Assembly: GCF_002210345.1 (NCBI RefSeq)
Contig: NZ_MWQI01000001.1
Span: forward strand, 620,001 to 684,000
Direction: 5' to 3'
Source of the DNA: Fibrobacter sp. UWB4
Lineage (GTDB): Bacteria; Fibrobacterota; Fibrobacteria; Fibrobacterales; Fibrobacteraceae
Length of the DNA: 64,000 nucleotides
The translations under genes were made by a program, and so were the position numbers. Of this stretch, positions 1-9,000 are shown in pieces. Position 1 is the stretch's first letter, and each line of letters opens with the position of its first letter. The notes beneath the pieces were generated by a model. The model made no database searches. It was not told the DNA's origin and was given only the letters and a program-made list of their open reading frames with translations.

Positions 1-2
1 CG

Positions 3-794
3 CTTGCGGAATTCCGCGCATGGGCATTCTCGTCGAAAGAACCTGCTGTTGGGCGCTATCTTGAAAAGAATATTAAGATAACTGGTATTTCTAACTATGC
101 AGATTCCTTGAATGATAATACTCCGCCGACGATCAAGATCCAGTCTTGCAATGCCGGGGAATTGACATCGTTTGCCGATAATCAGTATGTGAAATTGAGG
201 ACCCCGGCCTGTTTGCAGGTTGTTGTTGAAGATGAAACAGCTTTGGATTACCGTGAACAGGCCGATGAAGGCATTTCTTTTGAAATGGTCGGGCTTGAAA
301 ACCCCTATCATCCGGCTCCATTCTTGGAACAGTCCTCGAAACGTGCTGTTGCCCGCAAGTCGTTAACGACGGAAGCGTATCCGGCTGGCGATTACACGTT
401 CAGGGTCCGTGCCCTGGATGTGCTTGGAAACATTGCGATAAAGACCGTCAATGTCCAGATTATAGAAGATTTGCAGACCGGGCTTGCCGATGTATTCAAT
501 GTCCCGAATCCGATGGGCAAGAAGGGGACGACGTTCTACTTTAAGAACCTTTCTGTAGACAAGGACCCGGAAGTGACGATTTTCATCTATAACCAGCATG
601 GTAGACTTGTCAAGGTCATTAAGGATGCCAAATCTGGCGTAACGCATTGGAATGGCAAGGACAATTATGGCCGGTTGCTTGCCAATGGGCTGTATCACTA
701 TGTTGTCCGAAGCAAGGCGAAAGTTAGCGTTTCGGATTCTAAAACAAAAAATAAAACTTGGACTAAAAAACAAAAACTGTTGATCTCGAGGTAA
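3..794 (+). CDS. C-terminal part of a large secreted protein (PorU/C25-peptidase-like end)
   Basis: The frame is open from the left edge, so only the last 263 residues are visible. The visible part begins in an Ig-like region, continues through a beta-rich segment after a TPPTIKI stretch, and ends in a roughly 90-residue FlgD/type IX sorting-like module with the pattern NPMGKKGTTFYF, a HGRLVK strand, WNGKDNYGR and LANGLYHY. This module typically ends extracellular proteins of Bacteroidota and Fibrobacteres, including C25 peptidases such as PorU. No catalytic domain is visible, so the peptidase assignment is inference. The next gene starts 4 bases after the stop, which suggests an operon. A TTG at 108 is in frame but internal. 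Confidence 0.6.
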   Translation, partial: LAEFRAWAFSSKEPAVGRYLEKNIKITGISNYADSLNDNTPPTIKIQSCNAGELTSFADNQYVKLRTPACLQVVVEDETALDYREQADEGISFEMVGLENPYHPAPFLEQSSKRAVARKSLTTEAYPAGDYTFRVRALDVLGNIAIKTVNVQIIEDLQTGLADVFNVPNPMGKKGTTFYFKNLSVDKDPEVTIFIYNQHGRLVKVIKDAKSGVTHWNGKDNYGRLLANGLYHYVVRSKAKVSVSDSKTKNKTWTKKQKLLISR

Positions 795-798
795 ATAA

Positions 799-1668
799 AT
801 GGAATTACGTGAAAAACCGGGCAAAGTGCAAAAGCTTTTGGAACTTTCCCTCCGCTTTCGCCTGATTTTTGTGCTGTTGATGGTTGGCTTTTCGGTGGCG
901 TTTCTCGCTACGGGCTGGCAACAGATGGCATCCCTTCCGCTTGGGGCTTCTGAAGCGCTTGGTATGTGGATTGCTAAGTTCACGAATTTGGCCTCGGCTT
1001 GGAATTCTGCGCAGTATTTCTTTGTTGCCGGGCTTTCCCTGATTGTGCTCTACTTTGTCTTTGGCGGTGTGCGTGGCGGCTTTGGCGGCCTGCTTGCGCT
1101 TGCGGCTTTTGTGGGGGCGCTGTTTGCGTTGGGCGGCGATGAAGATATGCTTGTGATTTTCTTTGCTGTGTTTGCGGGTGTTGCACTTTTGCTTGTGCTT
1201 TTGGCCAAGTGGAGTGTTGCCTGTGCGCTGTTCCCGTTTGCGCTTTCATGGCTTTTGCTTACGGGATTTGTAAGCTGGTTCCCGCTGATGATTGGTAAGG
1301 CTTGGCTCATGTGGGCTGTGCTTAGTGCCATTGCGTTCTCGGGCGTTGTTGCCTGTGCGTTGCTTGCAGGGAAGGAACTCGGTGAAGGAACGCCCTCTGC
1401 TGGCGCCCTCGTGAAAGCGGGCAAGAAAATGCTTGCTCCGGTCATGATCGCATCGCTCCTTGCTCTTTCGGCACTTGTAATCGACATGAGCGTCGTCGTG
1501 GACTGGAGAAGAATCGGCATTGCCGCCATTCTCTGGATTGCTTTTAACGTCTGGTTTTTCGGGTTTACGTTCGGGACGATGTCCTTTGCCCCGTGGGAAC
1601 GCATCCGCTCCGGCTCCCGCCGCGTCAAGATGAACGACAAGAAAAAGAAATCTTCAAAGAAGAAGTAG
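799..1668 (+). CDS. polytopic membrane protein of unknown function
   Basis: This 289-residue protein begins with a short basic N-terminus and then has about seven hydrophobic segments separated by short loops. It ends in a strongly basic tail rich in Lys. I do not recognise a family motif. It starts 4 bases after the upstream secreted-protein gene, so the two are probably co-transcribed and it may assist that protein. The Gly/Ala/Leu-rich composition fits an inner-membrane protein. The stop codon TAG lies inside the first heptad of the repeat array that follows. Confidence 0.7.
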   Translation: MELREKPGKVQKLLELSLRFRLIFVLLMVGFSVAFLATGWQQMASLPLGASEALGMWIAKFTNLASAWNSAQYFFVAGLSLIVLYFVFGGVRGGFGGLLALAAFVGALFALGGDEDMLVIFFAVFAGVALLLVLLAKWSVACALFPFALSWLLLTGFVSWFPLMIGKAWLMWAVLSAIAFSGVVACALLAGKELGEGTPSAGALVKAGKKMLAPVMIASLLALSALVIDMSVVVDWRRIGIAAILWIAFNVWFFGFTFGTMSFAPWERIRSGSRRVKMNDKKKKSSKKK

Positions 1669-1692
1669 ACCGTAGGAAGTCGGCGGTAGGAA
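1665..1692. repeat. four-heptad array, GTAGGAA family (H2)
   Basis: Four consecutive 7-mers (GTAGACC, GTAGGAA, GTCGGCG, GTAGGAA) occupy 28 bases. The first contains the stop codon of the membrane protein gene. The same family occurs at 4847, 4940, 25529 and 33416. Confidence 0.75.
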
Positions 1693-1694
1693 GT

Positions 1695-1742
1695 GTCATG
1701 CCCGCCGGAGCCTGTGCTGAGCGCAGTCGAAGTAAGCGGGCA
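1695..1742. repeat. nested palindromic repeat (P arms around a B core)
   Basis: Outer arms ATGCCCGC and GCGGGCA pair like family P. The interior contains CTGAGCGCAGTCGAAG, the core of family B. This nesting suggests that the two GTCAT-type families belong together. Confidence 0.6.
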
Positions 1743-1771
1743 ACGCCTTCTCGTCACCCATACGTACGCTC

Positions 1772-1799
1772 GTCACCCTGACGCGAAGCGGAAGGGTCC
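1772..1799 (+). repeat. family B repeat, diverged
   Basis: GTCACCCTGACGCGAAGC followed by GGAAGGGTCC matches the family B plan of GTCAYCCTGA, a variable middle, then GAAGGRTCC, with C instead of T in the arms. Confidence 0.6.
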
Positions 1800-1885
1800 A
1801 GTCAATTCTCGCTATCGCAATACAAGAAATGACTGGATGTTTCAGGGCTTCGCCCCTCAACATGACGAAGACGCAGGTCGCACTC

Positions 1886-1911
1886 GTCACCCTGAACGAA
1901 GTGAAGGGTCC
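1886..1911 (+). repeat. family B repeat, diverged
   Basis: GTCACCCTGAACGAAG then TGAAGGGTCC is a short-loop variant of the copy about 115 bases upstream, in the same orientation. Confidence 0.6.
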
Positions 1912-1933
1912 AGTTAAGTCTTGCATTACGAAA

Positions 1934-1964
1934 AAGCGTCTTGTGCTGTTTGCACGAGACGCTT
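1934..1964 (+). terminator. hairpin, possible weak terminator
   Basis: AAGCGTCTTGTGC pairs with GCACGAGACGCTT around a TGTTT loop, a 13-bp stem with one wobble. Only a weak TTGTTGTT tract follows, so termination efficiency is uncertain. Confidence 0.5.
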
Positions 1965-2021
1965 GTTGTTGGAGTGTGGATGTTTTATTCTTTCTGATTA
2001 TAAGTTAGATAGTTTTTAAGC

Positions 2022-2049
2022 AAAAAGCCCTACTTCCGTAGGGCTTTCT
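2022..2049 (-). terminator. intrinsic terminator after yicC
   Basis: AAAGCCCTAC and GTAGGGCTTT form a 10-bp stem with a TTCC loop. Read on the minus strand the stem is followed by T residues, so it suits the end of the metXW-yicC transcript. Confidence 0.75.
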
Positions 2050-2111
2050 ATGGATAAAAAATCCATGTTGAGAAATGGTGTTGAGAATTTTCGCGCGTGT
2101 TGATTCTCGCC

Positions 2112-2993
2112 TTAGGCGACGTTCATGGACTGTTCCCTAATGCACTCGATCTCGTTCTTGAGTTCGATGGCGAGTGCTGCGATTTCGGCGTTCTGGCACT
2201 TGGTGCCAAGCGTGTTCGCTTCGCGGCCCATTTCCTGGAGGATAAACCCGAGGTTCTTGCCCTGTGCGCCACCCTTGGCGAGCGCGTCGAGGAACAGCTT
2301 GTTGTGGCTCCTGAATCTCGTGATTTCTTCGTGGATGTCGAGCTTGTCGGCCATGATGCAGGCTTCTTGCAACAGGCGGACTTCGTCGATTTCGGAATCT
2401 TTCATGAGCGTGTTGATGCGTTCGCGGAACTTGACCTTCCACGTTTCAATGCGCTGCGGGTCGAGAACTTCGACCTTGTCGATGACTTCGTTCAGGTGGA
2501 TCACGCGGCGGGTGAGGTCTACGGCGAGGTTTGCGCCTTCCTTTTCGCGCATGGCGATGACGCCATCCAGAGCCTTGTCGAGTTCGGCCTTCAAATGCTT
2601 TTCCCAGACTTCGTTGTCGCCGTTGCCGTCCGTGAACTGCAAAACTTCAGGGATGGCAAGCACGTGTTCGAGCTTGATGTCACCTGCAATGCCGTACTTT
2701 TTCTGCATCGCCTTCGTGATTTCCACAAACTTTTCCACGGCGGCTTCGTTGTAGCAAACGGGAATGTTCCCGGCATTGCCTGCGCCAAGCGTAATCGACA
2801 AATTCACGGAACCGCGGACGAGCTTGTCCTTGATTTGGGCTTTAAAATCGTTTTCGAGATAAGCGAAGTTCTTCGGAATCTTGCTAGAAATTTCGAGGAA
2901 ACGGCTGTTCACGCTGCGTACTTCAATAACGCATGTGATTCCTTGCAATGTGGATTCGCTCTTGCCGAACCCGGTCATGGAAATAATAGACAT
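2112..2993 (-). CDS. yicC: YicC/YloC family endoribonuclease
   Basis: The 293-residue protein has the family start MSIISMTGFGKSE, the RSVNSRFLEI segment of the N-terminal domain and the C-terminal signature with HEEITRFRSHN and GKNLGFILQEMGREANTLG. Length matches the family. YicC proteins are conserved RNases; E. coli YicC has been linked to small-RNA turnover. Its ATG lies one base after the stop of the metX-metW fusion gene (GGATAAAATG), so the two are almost certainly co-transcribed and coupled. A terminator follows. Confidence 0.92.
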   Translation of the reverse strand: MSIISMTGFGKSESTLQGITCVIEVRSVNSRFLEISSKIPKNFAYLENDFKAQIKDKLVRGSVNLSITLGAGNAGNIPVCYNEAAVEKFVEITKAMQKKYGIAGDIKLEHVLAIPEVLQFTDGNGDNEVWEKHLKAELDKALDGVIAMREKEGANLAVDLTRRVIHLNEVIDKVEVLDPQRIETWKVKFRERINTLMKDSEIDEVRLLQEACIMADKLDIHEEITRFRSHNKLFLDALAKGGAQGKNLGFILQEMGREANTLGTKCQNAEIAALAIELKNEIECIREQSMNVA

Positions 2994-2994
2994 T

Positions 2995-4827
2995 TTATCC
3001 TCTTTCGTCTCTCGTCTCTCGTCTTTCGTCTAATTTACTAATCGTGGCTATCACATGTTCGGCGCCGAAGTTCGCAAGTCCAATGGCCGTCAGGAACTTG
3101 CTAATCTTGTGTTCATTCTGGAAGTGCAAGTTTTCGATTTTGAACCCTTCCTTGTTGCACAACGTATAGAAGTCCTTGAGCGTAAGCACACGGATGTTTG
3201 GCGTATCGTACCATTCGTAGGGGAGTTCTTTGGAAATTGGCATACGGCCGTGGAGCATCAGGCTTCCGCGGGCTGACCAGTGGCCGAAATTCGGGAACGT
3301 CACGATGACCTGCTTTGCTACGCGCAAAAGCTCGTTCAAAAGCGCCACCGGGTCGCGGATTTCCTGAATCGTGCGGTTGATAATGGCGTAGTCGAAACTT
3401 CCGTCCTTGATGTCCGTGAGGCCGCTTTCATCCAAGTCACGCTGGATAACTTGTACGTCTTTTTCGAGGCAGTCGAGAATTCCCTTGATGTTCTTTTCGA
3501 TGCCAAAGCCCGTGACGTTCTTCTTGCGGATAAGGTAATCCAGCAAGTCACCACTGCCGCAACCGAGATCGAGCACATGGCTCCCTTCCTTCACGAGCTT
3601 GCTGATGCGCTGGAAGTCGCTCTGGTCATGGAATACAGGCAATGCCTGCGTTCCGTTCTGCGGGATAATTTTGGAATCGAGGAAACGGCCCACGGCTTTT
3701 CCGAGTTCGCCAACTTCAATCAAGAATCCGTCATGGCCAAACTGCGTGTCGAGTTCGAGGCTCGTCACGGTCTTGCCTGTGTTGAGGAGTGCGCTTGTAA
3801 TGCGACGGCTTTCATGTGGCGGGAAAAGCCAGTCGGTCGAAAGGTTCACGTTCAGGACTTCGGCCTTGATGTCCTTGAAGGCGTTTTCGATGCTGCCGTA
3901 TTCCGTTTCGAGGTCGAATGCGTCAGTTGCATGCGCAATGTGCAAGTAACTGTTCGCGTCGAAGCGGTCAACAAACTTTGTTCCCTGATAACGTAAGTAG
4001 CTTTCGATCGGGAGATTCAAGTCGTACGGCGTCGTGTACGATACGGCGTGATTTCTGTTTTCCTGATCCTGGGCGCGCTTGAACTTCTTCTCCATGCCGA
4101 CGGCGGAGAGGTACGTGATGTGCGCGAGTTTGCGGGCGTTCGCAAGGCCGATGTCCGGTCTTGTCTTACCTTCTTCGTAATAGTCGCCACCGTGGAAGTT
4201 TGGGTCCTGCGTGATGACATCGCGGGCCACAACTTCAAAGCCGAGTGCCTGGCTCGAGAATCTGGGCGAGCTTGCGATCACGATGATGCGCTTCACCTGT
4301 TCCGGGTAGTAGATGGCCCACTTCATCGCCTGGAATCCACCCATGGAACCACCGATGACGCTGTAGAATTCCTTGATGCCGAGAGCGTTTGCGAGTTCCT
4401 TCTGGGCATGCACCATGTCGCCTATCGTGATGGTAGGGAAAGTACTGCCATAAGGTTTGCCCGTGCGCGGGTTGATCGTTGCCGGGCCGGTAGATCCCTT
4501 GCATCCGCCGAGGATGTTGCTGCAAACTACAAAGAATCGGTCTGTATCGATAGCCTTGCCAGGTCCGATGAGTTCGTCCCACCAGCCGGGCTTCTTGTCA
4601 TTTTCGGTGTACCAGCCGGCAGCGTGTGCATCGGCTGTTAACGGCGAGCAAACCCACACGGCGTTGTCGCCGGCGGAGTTCAGTGTGCCATAGGTCTCGT
4701 AACGGAGGGTGAGGGCCGGGAGCGTCTTGCCGCTTTCCAACAAAAAGCCTTTTTCACCGTAATCCTTGTTAAAATCCTTTGGGACAACGGGACCAAACGA
4801 TTTATGCAAATATTCACTCATATGCAT
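2995..4827 (-). CDS. metX: MetX-MetW fusion: homoserine O-acyltransferase plus methionine biosynthesis protein MetW
   Basis: Residues 1-390 are an alpha/beta-hydrolase homoserine acyltransferase of the MetX family, which activates homoserine for methionine synthesis. The nucleophile elbow is GGSMGG (Ser161), with Asp332 in STDWLFP and His365 in QFGHDGF. Whether acetyl- or succinyl-CoA is used cannot be read here. Residues 405-600 are a MetW-type methyltransferase fold with the SAM loop VLDLGCGSGDLL at 418-429. These are usually two adjacent genes; here one frame runs through both without a stop. The last nine residues are encoded by a heptad repeat array. Two ATGs, at residues 1 and 3, are possible starts; neither has a clear Shine-Dalgarno. 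Confidence 0.9.
   Translation of the reverse strand: MHMSEYLHKSFGPVVPKDFNKDYGEKGFLLESGKTLPALTLRYETYGTLNSAGDNAVWVCSPLTADAHAAGWYTENDKKPGWWDELIGPGKAIDTDRFFVVCSNILGGCKGSTGPATINPRTGKPYGSTFPTITIGDMVHAQKELANALGIKEFYSVIGGSMGGFQAMKWAIYYPEQVKRIIVIASSPRFSSQALGFEVVARDVITQDPNFHGGDYYEEGKTRPDIGLANARKLAHITYLSAVGMEKKFKRAQDQENRNHAVSYTTPYDLNLPIESYLRYQGTKFVDRFDANSYLHIAHATDAFDLETEYGSIENAFKDIKAEVLNVNLSTDWLFPPHESRRITSALLNTGKTVTSLELDTQFGHDGFLIEVGELGKAVGRFLDSKIIPQNGTQALPVFHDQSDFQRISKLVKEGSHVLDLGCGSGDLLDYLIRKKNVTGFGIEKNIKGILDCLEKDVQVIQRDLDESGLTDIKDGSFDYAIINRTIQEIRDPVALLNELLRVAKQVIVTFPNFGHWSARGSLMLHGRMPISKELPYEWYDTPNIRVLTLKDFYTLCNKEGFKIENLHFQNEHKISKFLTAIGLANFGAEHVIATISKLDERRETRDERG
3003..3030 (-). repeat. four-heptad array, GACGAAA family (H1), inside metXW 3' end
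   Basis: On the minus strand the heptads are GACGAAA, GACGAGA, GACGAGA and GACGAAA. They are translated as the C-terminal tail of the fusion protein ([10 protein letters not shown]). Confidence 0.85.
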
Positions 4828-4846
4828 AAAAAATAGTAAAGTTTTA

Positions 4847-4874
4847 GTAGGAAGTAGGCGGTAGACAGTAGGAA
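4847..4874 (+). repeat. four-heptad array, H2
   Basis: Heptads GTAGGAA, GTAGGCG, GTAGACA and GTAGGAA occupy 28 bases. It forms an inverted pair with the array at 4940, so the transcript could fold into a long imperfect hairpin. Confidence 0.8.
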
Positions 4875-4939
4875 GAGATAGTTCTCTCGTTTTTTGTTTT
4901 CGACGATAGTTTTTGTTTATTGTTGCTTATAAATTGTAC

Positions 4940-4967
4940 TTCCTACTTCTAACTTCCTACCGTCTAC
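4940..4967 (-). repeat. four-heptad array, H2, inverted
   Basis: On the minus strand the heptads read GTAGACG, GTAGGAA, GTTAGAA and GTAGGAA, opposite to the array at 4847. Confidence 0.8.
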
Positions 4968-5233
4968 TACATTGTAAATTCTTTTCATGCGATTTTTATC
5001 ACGTTTTTCACCACTTTTACTTTTGTAACTTATTGAATTGCTTGTAGTTACGGATCCCGATTTGCGGAAAATTGTCAAAAAATCAGATTTTACAATTGTT
5101 TTCTATGGATACAGATGAGACGATTGTGTATGCATTTTTGATGTTTTTCTCAAATCAAAGTAAGTTTTCGTTATTATATTTCTCACACATCGTGGGCTGA
5201 TTGTGCCCTCAAGTTTTAACTCAAAGGACTAAA

Positions 5234-5968
5234 ATGAAACGTCTCTCTCTCTTTGCTATGGCTCTTGTAGTCTCCGGCCTCGTTGCTTGCAACCAAGCTT
5301 CCGCTGGCGGTTCGTTCAACCAGCAGGCTCGCCTGGATAACCTTGAAAAGGATTTCAAGCAGGTCAAGGAAGAATTTGAAATCATCAAGTATGCCCTCGA
5401 CAAGCGTGGCATCTCCCTTGAACAGGCCCGTGCCGAAATGGAAGCCGACAACAAGGTCTGGGACATCCCGGATGATGAAAGCCCGGTCTTTGGCAATACC
5501 AAGAACCCGAAGCTCACGATTGTCGAATTCACGGAATTCCAGTGCCCGTACTGCTCTCGTATTGCTCCGACCATGCAGGAACTCAACAAGAAGTACCCGA
5601 ACGAAATCAAGTTCGTCTACAAGCACTTCCCGCTTAGCTTCCACTCCAATGCCAAGGCTGCAGCCGCTTCTTCTATCGCAGCTCAGAAGCAGGGCAAGTT
5701 CTGGGAATACCGCTATGCTCTCGCACCGCACTCCCGTGAACTCTCTGATTCCATCTACATCGCAGTCGCTAAGGAAGTTGGCCTCAACATCGAACAGTTC
5801 AAGAAGGACATGGTTCTCGATTCCGCTATGAGCGCTCGCATCGACAAGGACTTCCAGTTGGGCGTCAAGGTCGGCGTTCAGGGTACCCCGAACTTCTACA
5901 TCAACGGCAAGCGTCAGGACCGCTTCAGCCCGGATCTCGTCGAAAAGATGTTGAAGGAAGCCAAGTAA
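5234..5968 (+). CDS. DsbA-family thioredoxin-fold lipoprotein
   Basis: The 244-residue protein starts at ATG 5234, 6 bases after an AAAGGA site. An in-frame codon at 5201 is upstream of that site and is rejected. The N-terminus is a lipoprotein signal with lipobox LVAC. A coiled-coil-like segment (about residues 30-75) is followed by a DsbA-type fold with active site CPYC in the context FTEFQCPYCSRI and the cis-Pro region VQGTPNFYING. It likely oxidises, reduces or isomerises disulfides in the periplasm while membrane-anchored. The start is conventional and a terminator follows. Confidence 0.88.
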   Translation: MKRLSLFAMALVVSGLVACNQASAGGSFNQQARLDNLEKDFKQVKEEFEIIKYALDKRGISLEQARAEMEADNKVWDIPDDESPVFGNTKNPKLTIVEFTEFQCPYCSRIAPTMQELNKKYPNEIKFVYKHFPLSFHSNAKAAAASSIAAQKQGKFWEYRYALAPHSRELSDSIYIAVAKEVGLNIEQFKKDMVLDSAMSARIDKDFQLGVKVGVQGTPNFYINGKRQDRFSPDLVEKMLKEAK

Positions 5969-5980
5969 TTACGTTTTCAG

Positions 5981-6016
5981 GCGTACACGTTAAATCGATT
6001 GACGTGTGCGCTTTTT
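5981..6016 (+). terminator. intrinsic terminator
   Basis: GCGTACACGT and ACGTGTGCGC form a 10-bp stem (one G-T pair) followed by TTTTT, directly after the lipoprotein gene. Confidence 0.8.
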
Positions 6017-6066
6017 ATTTCGCAGGTTTATAATTTTAAATCAAAAACAACAAAAGGATGCACATT

Positions 6067-9000
6067 ATGATTAAGCAATCATTGAAAGTTGCCTCGCTCG
6101 CCGTCCTCGGCTTGAGTGTTACAGCTGCAATGGCTCAGCCGAAACGTCCGCATCTGGCTGTGTACAAGTTCTTCGATGAACAGTACCGTCCGGGTGGATA
6201 CGATTACTCTTACGGCGGCACGAGCAAGGGTGTCACCATCACAAAGTCTGGTGGTTACAAGTCCAAGGCTGCCTTGAACATCAAGTTGGACCCGAAGGAA
6301 TACTCCGGTGCTTCCATCTGCCTTTACAACGAATTCTTCGACTTGAACAAGTACATGCTTGACTCCAAGGTCGAATTCATGATCAAGGGCAAGAACGGTG
6401 GCGAAGCCGTGAAGGTCGGTCTCCTTGATGAAGAAGTTTCTGACGGCAAGAAGACTCAGGTTGTGCTTCCGATGAACAAGTACATCGAAGGCGGCGCCGT
6501 GACGACGGACTGGAAGAAGGTTTCCATTCCTCTCGTGGACTTCCCGGACCGTGGTCTCTACTGGGACAACACCCGCAAGTCCGAATTCCCGGCTCGTATC
6601 GACTGGGACAAGATTGCTGAAATCCGTTTCTCCATAGACAAGAGCGCTGCAAGCGAATTCGAAGTCTGGATCGACAATATCGAAATCGTGAAGGGCAACA
6701 AGAAGGCTGCCCCGAAGAAGCAGATGGTCTACTGGGATGAAAACAACGACGTCATCGACGGTCCGAAGAACCCGGAAAAGCTCGACGGCAAGGCCAAGAC
6801 GCTCGCTACGTTCTACGACAACCAGGTCAAGGGTTTTGCTTACAGCTACGGTGGCCTCACCGCTCAGCGTGAAGCTCAGTCCAAGACTCCGGGCAACAAG
6901 AACGTGCTCGCCATGTACATCGATAACAACGACTGGTCTGGCGTGACCTACTCTCTCGGTGAAGGTAAGTTCATTGACCTCTCCAAGGTTCGCGACAAGG
7001 GCGGTCTCTACTTCTGGATCAAGGGTAAGCTCGGCGGCGAAAAGCTCTACGTCGGTATCCTCGACAACCAGGGCAACGACATCAAGAGCCAGACCAAGGT
7101 CGGTCTCAACGATTGGATCAAGGTCTCCAAGGATTGGCAGCTCGCCAAGATTCCTCTCAAGCGCTTCACCGACAAGGGCAAGGCTTGGGACGCTAACAAG
7201 CAGGCCGAAGTTGCCAAGGACATCAAGTGGGACAAGATTCAGGAAATCCGCTTCTCTGTCGGTAAGGGCGAAAACGCAGGTGAACCGGGCAAGCCGGCTC
7301 CTGTGACGGTCTTTGTGGACCAGATCACCTTCACATCTAACATCGACTGGGTGGACCCGGATCTCAAGTGGGATTCCTTCAAGTCCAACGCTCCGGACTA
7401 CGTGATTTCCGACTTCGAAGGCAAGTTTGCCAAGGACAAGTGGGAACCGTCCACTGGTCCGAAGTCTCAGCTCAAGTTCAAGATTGAAAACTGCGCCGAA
7501 TTCAAGAGCAACTGCTTGAATATCGAACACTACCTCCTTGCTGACTGGGTTGACGTCGTGCTCGACATGCAGAAGAATGGCCGTCCGGCTGCTGACCGTG
7601 ACTGGACCAAGCACTGGGGCCTCATGTTCGACGTGTACTCCGACAAGGCTTGGCAGTCCATCACCGTTCAGGTTCAGGATGCTGGCAACGAAATCTTCGT
7701 TTCTAACGTCGGTGCTCCGAAGGGCAAGACCACAATCCTCGTTCCGTTCCGTACGTTCGGCAAGTTCCCGTACTATCAACCGCCTAACGCTGTTGAAAAC
7801 GGTCTCTTCGACCTCAAGGGTGTAACTGCTCTCGACTTCAAGCCGAGTGGTGAAGGTACTGCCGGTGGCTTCAAGGTGGACAACATCCGCCTCACCAACC
7901 AGCGCGCTGTCAAGGCTAAGGAACGTCCGGCTGTCATCAAGGTTTTGGTGAAGGGCGAAAAGGAAGTTCTCAACCCGGAAATCTCTGGTGGCCTCTTCGG
8001 TATCAACGCAGCCCTTTGGGACGGCGACATGCTCGACAACAAGAACTTCAAGGTTCAGACTCGCGAATTTGCAAAGCGCATCAACCACGGCATTATCCGT
8101 TACCCGGGTGGTCTCCGTGCTGATGACGACCACTGGAAGGAAATCCTCGACAACCACGACTGGATGGTCGATACCGACGAATTCCTCGAATGGTTGAAGA
8201 AGACTGGCTCTAACGCCATGTTCACTGTGAACTTCGGTTCTGGCACGGAACAGGAAGCCGCTGCTTGGGTCAAGCACACGAACATCGACAAGAAGGCCGG
8301 CATCCTCTACTGGGAAATCGGTAACGAAATCTACGGTAACTGGCATCCGTATTACGAAAAGTATGGTAAGGACGGCGGTACCATCTATGGTAAGCGCGCT
8401 CGTAAGTTCATCGAAGCCATGAAGAAAGTTGACCCGACCATCAAGGTGGCTGTGCTCGGCGTTCTCGAAGGCGACTGGAACGAAAAGGTCCTTGCTGAAA
8501 CGGGTGACATTGCTGACGGTCTTATCGTCCACCACTACCCGCAGCACTTCGGTGAAGAAAACGACTTCGCTATGCTCTCTGCTCCGCAGACCCTCACTGC
8601 AATCTACGAACGTTTGCACAAGGTCGTGGACAAGTGGACCAAGAAGTACAACAAGGATAAGAAGATTGAACTCTGGCTCACCGAATGGAACTCTGTTGAC
8701 TTCAACCCGGGTCCGCAGACCTTGTCTGTCGAAAACGGCTTGTTCGTCGCTGACTACCTCGGTATGCTCGCTACTGAAAACGTCGATAACGCTCAGTACT
8801 GGGATATCCACAACGACATCACTCCGGAAGGCGGTGACTACGGTTACTTGACCCGTTCTGGTGAAGAATGCATGAACTGCCCGCGCCCGAGCTACTGGGC
8901 ATTCCAGATGGCTTCTGACGCTCTCCGTGGCAAGCTCATGAAGACCACCATCAAGGGTGACGAAGACGCTCTCCTGACCGCTTACTACACTGTAAACGGC

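Larger units (their letters stand above)
1669..2021. other. gene-free repeat cluster
   Basis: The stretch between the membrane protein and yicC holds a heptad array, a nested P/B palindrome, two B-like repeats and a hairpin. Short open frames here translate only repeat DNA and have no plausible start signals, so I see no gene. Confidence 0.7.
4828..5233. other. divergent intergenic region with inverted heptad arrays
   Basis: This 406-base region separates metXW (minus) from the thioredoxin-fold lipoprotein (plus). It holds two H2 heptad arrays in opposite orientation and an AT-rich part that must carry both promoters. No gene is visible, and I see no SAM-riboswitch-like structure upstream of metXW. 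Confidence 0.6.

Noticed and set aside
1693-1926. Short open frames on both strands after the membrane protein gene
   Set aside because: They translate P and B repeats and have no ribosome-binding site.
4828-5000. SAM-riboswitch or T-box in the metXW leader
   Set aside because: I saw only the inverted heptad arrays, with no conserved riboswitch core.
6079-8811. 910-codon open frame antisense to the endoglucanase gene
   Set aside because: The plus-strand gene has signal peptide, repeats and catalytic motifs. The antisense frame arises from its strong codon bias and has no start signals or motifs.
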